Of a stretch of DNA of 64,000 nt, positions 51,653-60,854 are shown one piece after another. The stretch covers positions 57,799,869 to 57,863,868 of the forward strand of contig NC_046683.1 of assembly GCF_009870125.1 (NCBI RefSeq), written 5' to 3'. Numbering within the stretch: position 1 is the stretch's first letter; every line of letters starts with the position of its first letter. Source of the stretch: Drosophila pseudoobscura. Its lineage: Eukaryota > Arthropoda > Insecta > Diptera > Drosophilidae. The notes beneath the pieces were generated by a model. The model did no database searches. It was not told the origin of the DNA and saw nothing but the letters and a program-made list of their open reading frames with translations. The position numbers were made by a program, and so were the translations under genes.

Positions 51653-52994
51653 TCGTGGACTGCATTGCATTTCATCTGTGGAACAAGTTTCGACTTTTCG
51701 ACTTTTCGACTTTTCGACATTTCGACTTTTGGCACTTAAATTTAACGCTTGATTGCATTCCACTGTGCCAGACCCAGAACGGCCAGGTGATACATGCTAC
51801 TCCTATTCCAACGTTCCCCCCCCCTGCCCTCGGCAACCTTTTCTATGACAGCGTCTCTCTCTCTTTGGTGTTTTAATATTTTTCTGCCGTTCGTTCGGTT
51901 CGCTGATGATTGCTTCTCAAAAGCCAATCCAACGTCAACGACTTTATTCTGCGGGTTCCTCCGGACTTTCGGATCAGGGAACAAGGCACAAGGCAGCAGG
52001 CAGCAGCCACCCGGCAACAGGACGGGTAAAGGGTAAGGAAGGTAGGGATGGTAGGGGGGGTGGCTTCTTTTCTCTTCATAGTTTGCCTTTTCTTGCGACT
52101 TGTTTTTGTTTTTGCCTCTTTCGAGGGCTCGCTCCTCCACTTGTGGCTCGTCTTTGTGCCCAACCCCCCAGCCCGCCCGCCCCCCGCAACCTCTGCACTC
52201 AAGGTGTGCTAGTTTTTCACTGGCTTCCCGGCACCACCGCCCTCGTAGACCGCCTCGTAGACTTCCTCCTCCTGTTAGGGCTCCTCCACTTTGCGTTCGT
52301 TTTGATTATATTGCCGGAAATGCCGTTTTACACGTGAATGAAATTGTGTGCTGCGCCGCGGCAAGCAGCGAGCGGCGAGCGGCAAGCGGCGTTGCCAGTT
52401 TTCACTCGTAGCCGAGCGAACCGTAACCGTTACATGTAACCTCAATTTAAGCAACAATTAATGTACAAATTCACTTAATCTCTGCACAAAAATGCAAATC
52501 AAAACAAGAGGAGAGCAGCGAGCAGAGAGGAGAGAGGAGAGAGGAGAGCACACCAGAGAGTGGCAAACGGCTAAAGGGAGAACGTGAAATAGAGTCTGAG
52601 AGGGTAAGAAATATTATAGAAAAATCCACCCTCCAGCGCCGAGAAAAACTGCACAAAAGGCACAAAATGACGAAGGACACACAGGAGCAGTGCCACATGA
52701 CGGGATATGGAGAAGGACGATGGGACGGCAGGACGGCAGGACGGCAGGACGGGATGAGGATGTTGCTCTGTTGATGTTGACATTACCCCTGCACAAAACA
52801 TCAGTAAAGGGGAAAAGAAATCAAAAGGGTTACAAAATCAAAGGCAGGCCTAGGCAGGCACTCGTGGAGAAGGTTGCTGAACCCCCGGAGAGAGTCCGGC
52901 GAGAGCCCGGCGAGAGAGAGCCCTGAGAATGGAAGGGTCTGCCGATAGATCGCACGAACAAATGTAATAGATTGGAACTTTGGATTTCACTTAC

Positions 52995-53158
52995 CATACT
53001 ACTCCGAATGCACCATAGCCGATGGGACGATCCGGCTGGACATCCTGCGGCACCGCTGGCGGCTGGTAGTACGGGGCCGCTGCGGCCAATATTGCGCTGG
53101 CGCCCTGAGGCGCACCACCGGCAGCACCACCCTGTACCAGTGACATCGAAACGCTCAT
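52995..53158 (-). CDS. nmo: Nemo kinase (NLK family), first coding exon
   Basis: Nemo is a proline-directed MAPK-like Ser/Thr kinase acting in Wnt/Armadillo and TGF-beta signalling and in planar polarity. This exon encodes 54 complete codons and the first two bases of the 55th. An Ala/Gly/Pro-rich leader is followed by PYYQPPAVPQ and then DRPIGYGAFGVV, the start of the kinase domain with the glycine-rich ATP loop (GYGAFG). The same DRPIGYGAFGVVW string occurs in animal NLK proteins, which fixes the identity. The exon ends TG|GTAAGTG, so a G from the next exon completes Trp. I chose ATG 53158 because in-frame stops lie just upstream; its context is weak, and a second in-frame ATG lies four codons on. 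The catalytic lobes are not in the window; they lie beyond the giant intron. Confidence 0.93.
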
Positions 53159-53663
53159 TGATGGACTACGGCGGCGAGTGGTTTAAATAATTTGAGCAGC
53201 TGCACTCGCAGTGTCGCTGATTCTGATTCCGATTCAGAGTCCGCTTTCGATTCTGGTTCTGGTTGCTGCTTGCCGTCGCTGGAGGCAGATGGAGCTCAGT
53301 GGACTGTGGTGGTGGAGTGGTGCGTGCTGGTGGAGGAGATGCTGGTTGCTGGCTGCTGGCTGCTGGTTGCTGGTTTAGCTGTTTGCTGGTGGCAGTGGCG
53401 TTGGCGTTGGCGTTGGCGGTGTCTGAGGTGGTGTCCGTGGTAATGGTGGTGGTGCCTGATGATTTGATGTGGGAGAAATGGTGTTGATTGCTCAATGGAT
53501 GCCGCTGGGGGCCACGATGGCCGCCTTTCAATTGTGAGCCATTTGTTGTTTTCCTTTCTTTCCGCGCTGTGCTTTCCTTCGTTCCACCGTTGTTGGCGTT
53601 CTTTTCTTTTTCACACTTTTTCTTTATAGATTATTTAAACGAGAGTTGAGGACATTTTGGCAA
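53159..53663 (-). other. nmo: nmo 5' UTR part of exon 2
   Basis: A good acceptor (GCCCGTTTTACAG on the minus strand, AG at 53665-53664) begins an exon that would run through to the coding start. The leader holds at least two short upstream ORFs (one starting ATGTCCTCAACTC just after the acceptor, one ATGGCTCACAATTGA near 53540) and GCAAT/CCAGCAG microrepeats. A 121-codon frame in it has no ATG and ends 8 bp before the nmo ATG. Confidence 0.5.
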
Positions 53664-54339
53664 CTGTAAAACGGGCAGAGAGATAAAGAGAGAAGAGACT
53701 TAGGGAATTGATAAGCAAAAAGGGAACAACTTCGGGATCCGAAGCTTATAGAAATTTCCCTCTTTGAGGAGGAAATTTGAGATTCCTTTAATTGGCATTT
53801 CTTTTGTTTGGGATTTCATTTTTGGTGGCAAAATCGGGAGAGAGCGGGAGAGAGCGAAAAAGTGCCGTTAGCTGCTGGCTGCTGGCTGGCTGGCTGACTG
53901 CCTGACTGCCGGGGCGCGTCCGTGTATTACATTGTAAGCTTGCTAGTGTGTGTGTGTCTGTGTGTGTGTGTGTGCGCGTGAGTGAGATTTTTGTGTGTGC
54001 CTGGGCTTGCTCTGCCCTGCGCGTGGCTGGCTGCAAAAACGCGCTCAGTAATCCCTCCTCACAGCCACAATAAGTTAAACATTTTCCTTTAAATTTTTAG
54101 GCAAACATTAATTGAGACTCGTCGCTCCCGCTCATCTCCCGCACTTGACAGTTATGTGCTGCCGACGCCAGCAGAGACAGAGACACAGACACAGGAACAG
54201 ACGCAGCAAAAAAAAAAAAAAAACACTCAATTAAAGCAATGAAACAAAAGAAAAAGCTCAAGCGAAATTCCCAGGCCTAAGGAAATAGTTTTTCTGGCTA
54301 ATTAAACATTGTTTGGGATAGCTTTTCTTTTTGAATTAC
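53664..54339 (-). other. nmo: candidate nmo 5' UTR intron
   Basis: The donor AAG|GTAATTC at 54340/54339 and the acceptor at 53664 on the minus strand would delimit a 676-bp leader intron. It contains a GT/GC run at 53945-53980 and A15 at about 54210. It is inferred from splice consensus only. Confidence 0.4.
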
Positions 54340-55190
54340 CTTAAAATATGCACGTTTATTGCACGGCGACGGTGACGGCGACAGCGACGTCGACAGCGGT
54401 TTTTTGTTGATGCCGACTGAGGCGACTCTTCCGTGTGTGCGTTTTTGTATGTTGGATGTTGGGGAAGGGGCGCGGGTGGGGATTTAAAATATCGAAAGCA
54501 CGCTGTGTGTGTGAGAGAGATTTGGCGATAACAAGGCGATAGAAGAGAGGCCCAACCGTAAATTGGAACTTTTTATTGTAATTATTGTTGCAGCAGGCGA
54601 ACACACAAAAAAAAAACGCGACGGGCCGAATACTATTTACTACGATTGCTGCTGGGCTCTCACACTCACACACATTGGCACATACATATATACTCGTATA
54701 TATGTAGCAAACAAACAATTGCCTGGGTCACGTTTCTCTGGCTCTTTTAATATTGCATTATCAGTGCAGCGGCGCCTCCAACTTTTTCGATCACACGCGG
54801 GCGGGCGTCTTCTAACCGTAATTCTGCTTTTTGGACCGCGCGGTAGTTTCCAATCCGAATTAAACTATCTTTCACTGTCCGTCCGGGTGTCTCTCTTGCT
54901 CTCTCTTTGCACAAGTTTACACAGTTTTCAACATCTGCTTTGGCCTCTTCAAACGCCGCACATTTTCTTCTCTTTTTTTTTCTTTTCTTTTGTTTCTGTT
55001 TTCTGTTCCTCGTTTAAGCGATGTGATATCGATATGAGACACTGACGAGCAAAACTGAGTATTGTACACTTTTATTGTACACTAGCAAAAAATTTAGGTT
55101 TCAATTTGTTTATTCGACGACGCGCGCAGCAGCAGCGACCCAACCGCGCAGCTCAAAAAAAAATTGTTTTTGTGATTTGCGAGCAGTGTG
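54340..55190 (-). other. nmo: candidate nmo first (non-coding) exon
   Basis: The interval between the candidate promoter at about 55.2 kb and the donor at 54340. No long ATG frame on the minus strand looks like protein. The transcription start is not precisely visible. Confidence 0.4.
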
Positions 55191-55284
55191 ACCGCGGACT
55201 TATCGATAAAATATGCCGCCCGACCCTCAGAAATATACCGAAACATACCGCCTCATTTGAAAAATATACCGTAAATATACTGAC
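55185..55284 (-). promoter_or_regulatory. core promoter with Ohler motif 1, DRE and motif 6, oriented towards nmo
   Basis: On the minus strand GGTCACACT (motif 1; 55185-55193) is preceded by the DRE palindrome TATCGATA (55201-55208) and by motif 6 matches TTCGGTATATTT (55231-55242) and GTCAGTATATTT (55273-55284), with two weaker ones between. Motif 6 upstream of motif 1 is the known directional pair of Drosophila housekeeping-type promoters and points at nmo. M1BP and DREF would be the expected binding factors. Confidence 0.6.
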
Positions 55285-55344
55285 GAGCTGAAGTTCTATT
55301 ATACATATTCCTCGTTTTTGATATTCCGACGAATATTACTAGCT

Positions 55345-56925
55345 ATATAGAACATTTAGCCATGCCCACATAATTTTATCCGATTAATGAATCAATTTTC
55401 TACTTGATCGGTTAGTTTTTAGTCCTTGCTTTTGTTGTATTTTGACTAAAACAAGGTTCAAACGAAAAAGTTCAACAAAAAAAACAGTCGCTATATTGCG
55501 TGCAAGCCGTAGTAGAGGTCTTTGTATACCCTATTTTGTAAATTGTATATGAAAGTATATATATTGATATGAAGATAAAACGTAACTAATAAAGACCTTT
55601 TCTAATTTGACATTTTTTAGACATATTCATGTATATGATGAGTGTTTTGTATATATATGTATCTCGATCCTGATACTTATTCTTGGTCCTTACAAGAAGA
55701 CAATAAGCTTCAAAATATCGTTGAAATATTAAAAATAATATAATAAATATTATTGAATAATATTAAAATATTTTAGAAATAAATTGTTTTTGCGATGACA
55801 AACATATTCACAATTCTATAACATTGATTTCCCCCAGGGTATGTGTGCTTGGAATTAGTAACATGTTTGTGTATGGAATGGGACTCATTGTTGCAATATC
55901 GAAACTGCGGCGAATCGGGTATTGCCTATATTTCAAGCTATATAGATTTGCACACTTAGCTTTATCCCATAGATAAATGTATTTTCTACAAGATTGCTTC
56001 TTTTAATTACCTTTATGTATTTTATTTTGACCAAAAAACGGTTTTCAAGTAAATGTTGCTGCAGCATTTGTGTATGGAATGAGACTCATTGTTGCTAAAG
56101 CGAACTGGGGCGAACTGCGGCGAACTGCGGCGAAATCAAATTCGATTCAAAAAACGACCAATTCTTTGTTCCGTTGAATTATACTATCTATATAGAACAT
56201 TTAGCCATGCCCACTCAATTTTGTACGATTGATAAATCAATTCTATACATGATTGGCCTATTCGAAATACTTGCATTTATTGGATTTCTATATAACATTG
56301 AAAATGAAATTAATGAAATTGACAAAAATACCATTTAGCACTAAAAAACACCACATGAGAGCGCGGCGAAAACCAGTTTCTACAGGAAATACAAAATATA
56401 CCGAGTAGTGCGCGCCAAATCTAACTTTTTTGAATATCAGCGACAAGGATTTAAATGTTGTCAACCGGGCCTTTATCTATGCCCACATAATTTTATCCGA
56501 TTAATGAATCAATTTTCTACTTGATTGGTTAGTTTTTAGTCCTTGCTTTTGTTGTATTTTGAATAAAACAAGGTTTAAACGAAAAAGTTCAACAAAAAAA
56601 CAGTTGCAATGTTGCTGGTATTTGAAGACGTGATGCGTGTATAGCCCTTTGTACACCCTATGTCGGTAATTTTTATATGAAGATCAAACGTAATTTATTA
56701 AGACCTTTTCTCAAATTGATATTCTTTAGACATATTCAAATACATTATTAGTATCTTGTATATATTTATGTCGATCCTGATACCTACTGAGCCTTGGAAG
56801 ACAAACGTATTCACAACTCTATAACATTCATTTCTCCCAGGGTATGTGTGCAAGGAATTAGCAACATGTTTGTGTATGGAATGGGACTCATTGTTGCCAA
56901 AGCGAACTGCGGCGAACTCAAATTC
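55345..56925 (+). repeat. tandem cluster of diverged AT-rich repeat units
   Basis: The segment at 55362-55491 (ATGCCCACATAATTTTATCC onward) recurs almost exactly at 56477-56608 and more diverged at 55935-56050 and 56183-56282. The tail segment (GGGTATGTGTGC, then TTTGTGTATGGAATGGGACT and GCGAACTGCGGCGAA) occurs at 55840-55915, 56068-56145 and 56840-56918. Head and tail alternate, so these are at least three full or partial units of about 450-550 bp. The structure suggests a degenerate helitron/DINE-like element amplified in place. Confidence 0.8.
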
Positions 56926-57584
56926 AGCGTCAAACCAACGCTCGCAACAAAAAGAGCGAGAGAGCGTCATGAAGGAGAGAGGGAGAGAGAGAGAAGACGA
57001 CGGTCGAACCGAATGTTCGAACCAGATACATTTTGTGTGACCATTTTGTGTTTTTGTGTACCCCCACGACCTAGTTCACTTAGCCCACTTGAGCCCCCAT
57101 TCGAAAACATATTATTAAACTTGATTAAACTGGAGTTATTTTTCATATCTGTCACAAATTCCCACCTAAGAATCTCCAATCTCCTACCTCCATCCAAAAT
57201 ATTACTAACAAAAAATTACAAATTTGTTCAATGTTGTTGAATATTGTGTTGTTATCCATTTGTTTTTTCCTTCTTACTCACAAGAAATAAAACCGATATC
57301 TCTCACCTGAATTGCGCTAAAATTCTACCCACTGGTCAATGGGTTAATCGTCGATTCGCAACACTTGATAAATTTTCGAAAAGTAACGCAAAAGTTTTAA
57401 AATTTTCGTAAAGGTACAGCACCTGGAGAATTGTTTGAATATTTTACATTTTACGTTTAACGCAAAATTAATATTTTCGTTTCAGTGAACTTTTACCAGT
57501 TCCAGTTGCAGTTCCGTTTATGGATCCAGCTCAAATAACGTTGACCTCTTCTTTTTTGTGTTTACATTTTGTTGATTCGATGAA
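56926..57584. promoter_or_regulatory. upstream region of POP4
   Basis: AT-rich with a short GA run at 56957-57000. It must contain the POP4 promoter, but I see no clear DRE, motif 1 or TATA box. Confidence 0.4.
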
Positions 57585-58193
57585 ATGGAGCCTCTGCAGG
57601 AGTTTATCACTGACTTGGTGGTGCCCCACCATCGCTGCAACGTGAACATCATCCCGGAACACATCACCATGCTGGAGGGGGCCAAGAGCCGGAAGCAGCA
57701 CTCGCGAAAGCGGCGCTCCCACAAGTCCAGCACACTGTCCCGCCGCGAGTACGCCCGCCTGGGCCTCAACACGCTGCCCACCCGCCAGATGCGCTACGAG
57801 CAGGCCCTGCCCCTGCACCAGCTCTGGCGGGGCTATGTGCGCGAACACCTGGGCCTGCGGGAGGGCGACCAGGTGCCCGAAGTCCACGAGCCGCGCTACG
57901 AGGAGTTCAGCAGGCAGCTGATCAAGCTGGACCTGCACGGCGCCAGGCTGCAGGTGATCCAGTCCAAGTGCAAGACTCTAGAGGGTCTCGCGGGCATATG
58001 CGTGATGGACACGAAAAATGTGCTAAAGCTGCTGGGCGAGGACGATCGCCTGAGGAGCGTGCCCAAGAGCGAGTGCGTCTTTGGGCTGACGCTGGGCAAC
58101 ATGCAGTTCACCATCTTTGGCCAGCACCTGAACATCCGTCCGGCGGAGCGAAGCGTGAAGAAGATCAAGACCTATGTGCAGCCCTTCATGTAG
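57585..58193 (+). CDS. POP4: ribonuclease P/MRP protein subunit POP4 (Rpp29)
   Basis: A 202-residue intronless gene. Rpp29 is an Sm-like-fold subunit of nuclear RNase P, which matures tRNA 5' ends, and of RNase MRP, which acts in rRNA processing. The N-terminal third is basic (SRKQHSRKRRSHKSS, about residues 36-50), fitting nucleolar targeting and RNA contact. The conserved POP4 domain covers about 115-195, with the hallmark segments DLHGARLQVIQSKCKTLEGL, GICVMDTKNVLKLLGEDD, VFGLTLGNMQFTIFGQHL and RPAERSVKKIK. Length and domain position are normal. The start has a purine at -3 and G at +4, but an out-of-frame ATG with a weak context begins 5 nt upstream and overlaps it. The 3' end faces UBXN1, 168 bp apart, so the 3' UTRs probably overlap. 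Confidence 0.95.
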   Translation: MEPLQEFITDLVVPHHRCNVNIIPEHITMLEGAKSRKQHSRKRRSHKSSTLSRREYARLGLNTLPTRQMRYEQALPLHQLWRGYVREHLGLREGDQVPEVHEPRYEEFSRQLIKLDLHGARLQVIQSKCKTLEGLAGICVMDTKNVLKLLGEDDRLRSVPKSECVFGLTLGNMQFTIFGQHLNIRPAERSVKKIKTYVQPFM

Positions 58194-58361
58194 GGCCTCA
58201 AGAAATCCGAATCCGCCCCGATTGGTTTCGTTTTCGTTTCCTTTTTTAGTTGTAATATAATATAAAATCGTACATTTAAAGTGTTGTTTTTTGGGGGGAG
58301 GGGAGATTATCGCGCGCCTTGATAGATATTCTAGTAGTTGCGGTCGCTGACGGTGCTGTCC
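58194..58361. other. convergent 3' intergenic gap
   Basis: 168 bp between the POP4 and UBXN1 stop codons. It is AT-rich (TAATATAATATAAAATCG) with no AATAAA; both mRNAs must be cleaved here or inside the other gene. Confidence 0.6.
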
Positions 58362-59543
58362 TTACGCAGCCGTCTTGGTCATGGTGATGACGGCGGAGGG
58401 GACAAGGCCGAGCACCTCCAGCGGCTTCTCGTAGTCCTCCTCAGCATAGAGCTTTCGCGGAAATGTGGTCATCAAGGAGAAGGGCGTCTCGATGCCGGTC
58501 TTCACTTGGATGAACACGCGCACGGCCGACAGCTGCTCCTTCACGTTGAAGGTCTCGGTGAGGGTAGAGCCATCTTGTAGGCGCACTTGGATGCGGGTCT
58601 CAGTGTAGTCACGTGGCGGCGACTTTACGCCGGTGGGAGAGCTGACCGTGGTGGAGCTCACGGATGGAGCAGGCTCCTTGTTGGGTGTTTCCTTATTTTC
58701 TCTTTTGGGATAGATAAACAATGTAGGAATTAGACTGTTATCTCCTCAGGAAAGCATCTACGAGTGCCCTACCTGGCCTTGCGGGCGGCCTTGTCGGCCT
58801 CGATTTGAGCACGAACCCGATCGCGGGCCACCTTCTCTTCCTCCTTTTCGCGCTTGCGCTGATCCACGATCTTCTTCATCTCGATCTCTTCCATGCGACG
58901 CTTGGCCTCGGTCATGTCCTTGCCCGAACGAATGCGATTCCGCTCGCGCTCCAGGGCGTCCACCTTCTCACGCTCCTCGCGCTCTATGCGCTTCTGCTTG
59001 AGCTTTTCCTCGATCACAGCCAGCTGAAGCCTCTTCTCCTCCTCGGTGAGGGGCTTCTTCTCCTCCGTGGACTCGGAGAAGTTGCTGTGCCCGGTCTTGG
59101 CAGCATGGTATTCGACTTCCGAATGATCTTTGAGCACTTTGCCGCAGTCGTCGCACTTCAACGACTTGGCCACCGTCGACTCGCCAGACTTTTCCCCAGT
59201 GCCGCCTTCGGCCCCGCCTCCTCCGCTGCTGCTGCTAGGTGCCGGGGCCGACTCGTCGCCGCTGGCTGAGGGTGCTACTGCTGCTTCGGCCCCTGCAGCT
59301 TCACGCAGTCCTGCGGATGGAATCTCCTCGTCAATATGGGCCAGCAGCCACTCCATGGCCGGTTCCACGCCCTTGCTGCCGGTCACCTGCAGAGCGTATT
59401 CCCTGAAGAAAAAACCAGAAAGTACAAAAAAAAAAAGCTGCAGGTTGCCGGCAATAGAGCAAAAACTGCACCACGGATAGAACAGGCACTCACACTCGCT
59501 CCCGGGGAAACCCCATATCCACCAAGGTCTGGACGTCACTCAT
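58362..59543 (-). CDS. UBXN1: UBXN1/SAKS1-type p97 adaptor (UBA, zinc finger, coiled coil, UBX), three exons
   Basis: Exons are 59494-59543, 58773-59402 and 58362-58701; both introns (91 and 71 bp) are GT-AG and the spliced frame is open, giving 339 residues. Residues 1-41 form a UBA domain (VDMGFPRERVEYAL, EWLLAHIDEEIP) that binds ubiquitin. A Gly/Ser/Ala linker (about 52-95) is followed by a C2H2-like motif with C100, C103, H116 and H122, then a charged coiled coil (about 135-230). The UBX domain (about 258-338) opens with TRIQVRLQDG and carries the FPR motif (TTFPRKLY) that inserts into the p97/VCP N-domain. Such proteins link ubiquitylated clients to p97 in the cytosol. Start: ATG 59543, the only one in frame with the UBA. 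It shares a 233-bp upstream region with the divergent gene at 59777. Confidence 0.95.
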
Positions 59544-59776
59544 AGTGGTCGGATTTTTATGCGTAAGAATCAAGAGTGGATGATTTGTGGAAGCGTTTTG
59601 AAATTGTATGAAATTTTTAGACAATGACACACAAAAACAAAACCAAGCAGCTTGTGGCTAGTGTTGAATAGTGCCGCACATAGTTCGATAGTTCGATATA
59701 CACCCGACTGTGGCGTTAGCAGCTGCATTTTTTTCTTCGTCTACTGTTTTGGATCACTTTCGTTTGCTGTTGAAAA
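59544..59776. promoter_or_regulatory. shared bidirectional promoter region
   Basis: 233 bp separate the two start codons. It contains a doubled GATAGTTCGATA-type motif (59684-59700) but no perfect DRE and no TATA box. A DREF-like half-site promoter serving both genes is possible. Confidence 0.5.
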
Positions 59777-60110
59777 ATGACGCCTCCAAAAATAAAGAAG
59801 GTCGTGATTAAGATACCCCGTCATCCGTACTTCGCCGTGCAGGTGGACCAGGGGAACATGGTGGAGTACCAGCTCCGCAAGTGTCGCGTCAATCTGGAGC
59901 GTCTGAAACCGCCAACCACCACAGGGCCGTTTGCCCTGCAGCTGAAGCCCAAGCCCAAGCGCTGCATTGTTCGTGTGGCTCGTCTCCCAGATGTGGCTCG
60001 TAGCGATGTCGAGGAAGGTGAGAGTATGCTTCCATGGGCACAAGCCATCGCAATGCGACGCGATTGAAATTCCAATATTTGTTACGTTTTCAGACGCAGC
60101 CAACGAATAG
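59777..60110 (+). CDS. small basic protein, unidentified, two exons
   Basis: Exon 59777-60017 and exon 60094-60110 are joined across a 76-bp GT-AG intron (G|GTGAGAG to TTACGTTTTCAG), giving 85 residues ending EEDAANE. The protein begins MTPPKIKKVVIKIPRHPYF, is Lys/Arg-rich and contains VEYQLRKCRV and a KPKPKRCIVRVARLPDVARS stretch. There is no signal peptide or membrane segment, and I do not recognise a domain. Unspliced reading would give 96 residues. Support: unbiased amino-acid use, a proper short intron, a clean start with A-rich context, and a divergent neighbour at promoter distance. It could be a nucleic-acid-binding or chromatin factor from its charge, but that is only a guess. Confidence 0.65.
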
Positions 60111-60389
60111 GATAGGAATAAGGAGAGGACTAGACAAGCCCCCAAAGTGGAGCAAACACATCTTATATGCTTATATGGTTATAAGTATATATACACATAC
60201 GCCTAAGGAATGCATTTTTGTAAAAAACTCGACAACCCAAATACATTAACTGGTATCTGTACACCTAGGTTTACTGCTTATAATTGGACTTGGTTGTGTC
60301 CTATTGGCAGCAGCTTCCCTTGGCTGGTCAGCAGGGGCTAAGATGGGAGCTGCAACGGCAGGAATCTGAAGCTTAGGTGGGGACACAAC
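60111..60389. other. 3' flank of the small gene
   Basis: No gene seen. The first about 130 bp are probably its 3' UTR (AAATACATTAACTGG near 60238). Confidence 0.4.
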
Positions 60390-60790
60390 ACCATCAAGTA
60401 TATACATATATTCTTGATCAGCATCAATTGCCGAGTCGATTGAGGCATGTCTCTCTGTCCGTCCCTATGAGCGCCTAGTGCTCAGAGACTATAAGAGTTA
60501 GAGCAACGTCATTTTGTATCCAGACTTCTGTGATATGTCACTGTTACAAGTGTATTTCGCCCCACCCCCTTCCGCCCACACAAGGACGAAAATCTGTGGC
60601 ATCTACAATTTTTAAGAGAAAATTAAACACGCTTAATCATAGAGAATGACGGTATCTACCAGATTTCCGAATCTGGATCAGATCGGATCATTATTATAAC
60701 CAAAAGGAACAAATCAATTTTCAGTGGCGACGCAGCGCCCGACGAATCGTTCAGACACGTTTTCTGTCTCTCCCGCACGCACTCCAGCGT
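60390..60790 (+). mobile_element. helitron-like dispersed repeat (ISY/SGM type), fragment
   Basis: The string starting TATATTCTTGATCAGCATCA, then GCCGAGTCGATTGAGGCATG, a GTCCGTCC run, CAGAGACTATAAGAGTTAGA, CGCCCCACCCCCTTCCGCCC, and finally TCAGACACGTTTTCTGTCTC followed by CTCCCGCACGCACTC, is a pattern I know as a very common repeat of Drosophila genomes, particularly in the obscura group. There is no coding capacity. Its borders are approximate and its family name rests on recollection. Confidence 0.65.
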
Positions 60791-60854
60791 TCATGCTGAA
60801 ACTCTTCGGGCGAATCATCCCCTTGCGCTTTTGGCATACTGAGCTACTTGTCCT

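Larger units (their letters stand above)
1..52994 (-). other. nmo: giant first coding intron of nmo (partial; continues beyond position 1)
   Basis: The nmo start exon ends at 52995 with a strong donor (TG|GTAAGTG on the minus strand), and no exon with kinase-domain sequence is visible between there and position 1, so the intron is at least 53 kb. Long open frames in this region are microsatellite artefacts or lack ATG starts. Four minus-strand sites inside it combine a pyrimidine tract, AG and GTAAGY (junctions near 41277, 30107, 14791 and 1002), as expected of an intron removed stepwise. It also holds a tRNA gene, minisatellites and dispersed repeats, listed separately. The assignment assumes that no unrecognised small exon or internal promoter lies in the interval; a DRE-like site at 25895 is one candidate for the latter. 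Confidence 0.75.
38511..52994. other. intronic non-coding stretch rich in microsatellites
   Basis: No gene recognised. It includes AGAAGAGGG repeats (39550-39595), long G and C runs (40455-40470, 45661-45681, 48263-48281), CT runs (41765-41800), GT and CA tracts (44901-44938, 49013-49049, 49680-49703, 50966-51010), GTGA repeats (50445-50525), a CCAAAC run (51615-51652) and a TTTTCGACT run (51690-51728). Ratchet-like site 1 is at about 41267-41320. Confidence 0.6.

Noticed and set aside
53166..53531. 121-codon open frame just upstream of the nmo start, rich in N/A/T/Q/P
   Set aside because: No ATG begins it, it is built from GCAAT and CCAGCAG microrepeats, and it ends in TAG in a different frame 8 bp before the nmo ATG. 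Treated as 5' leader.
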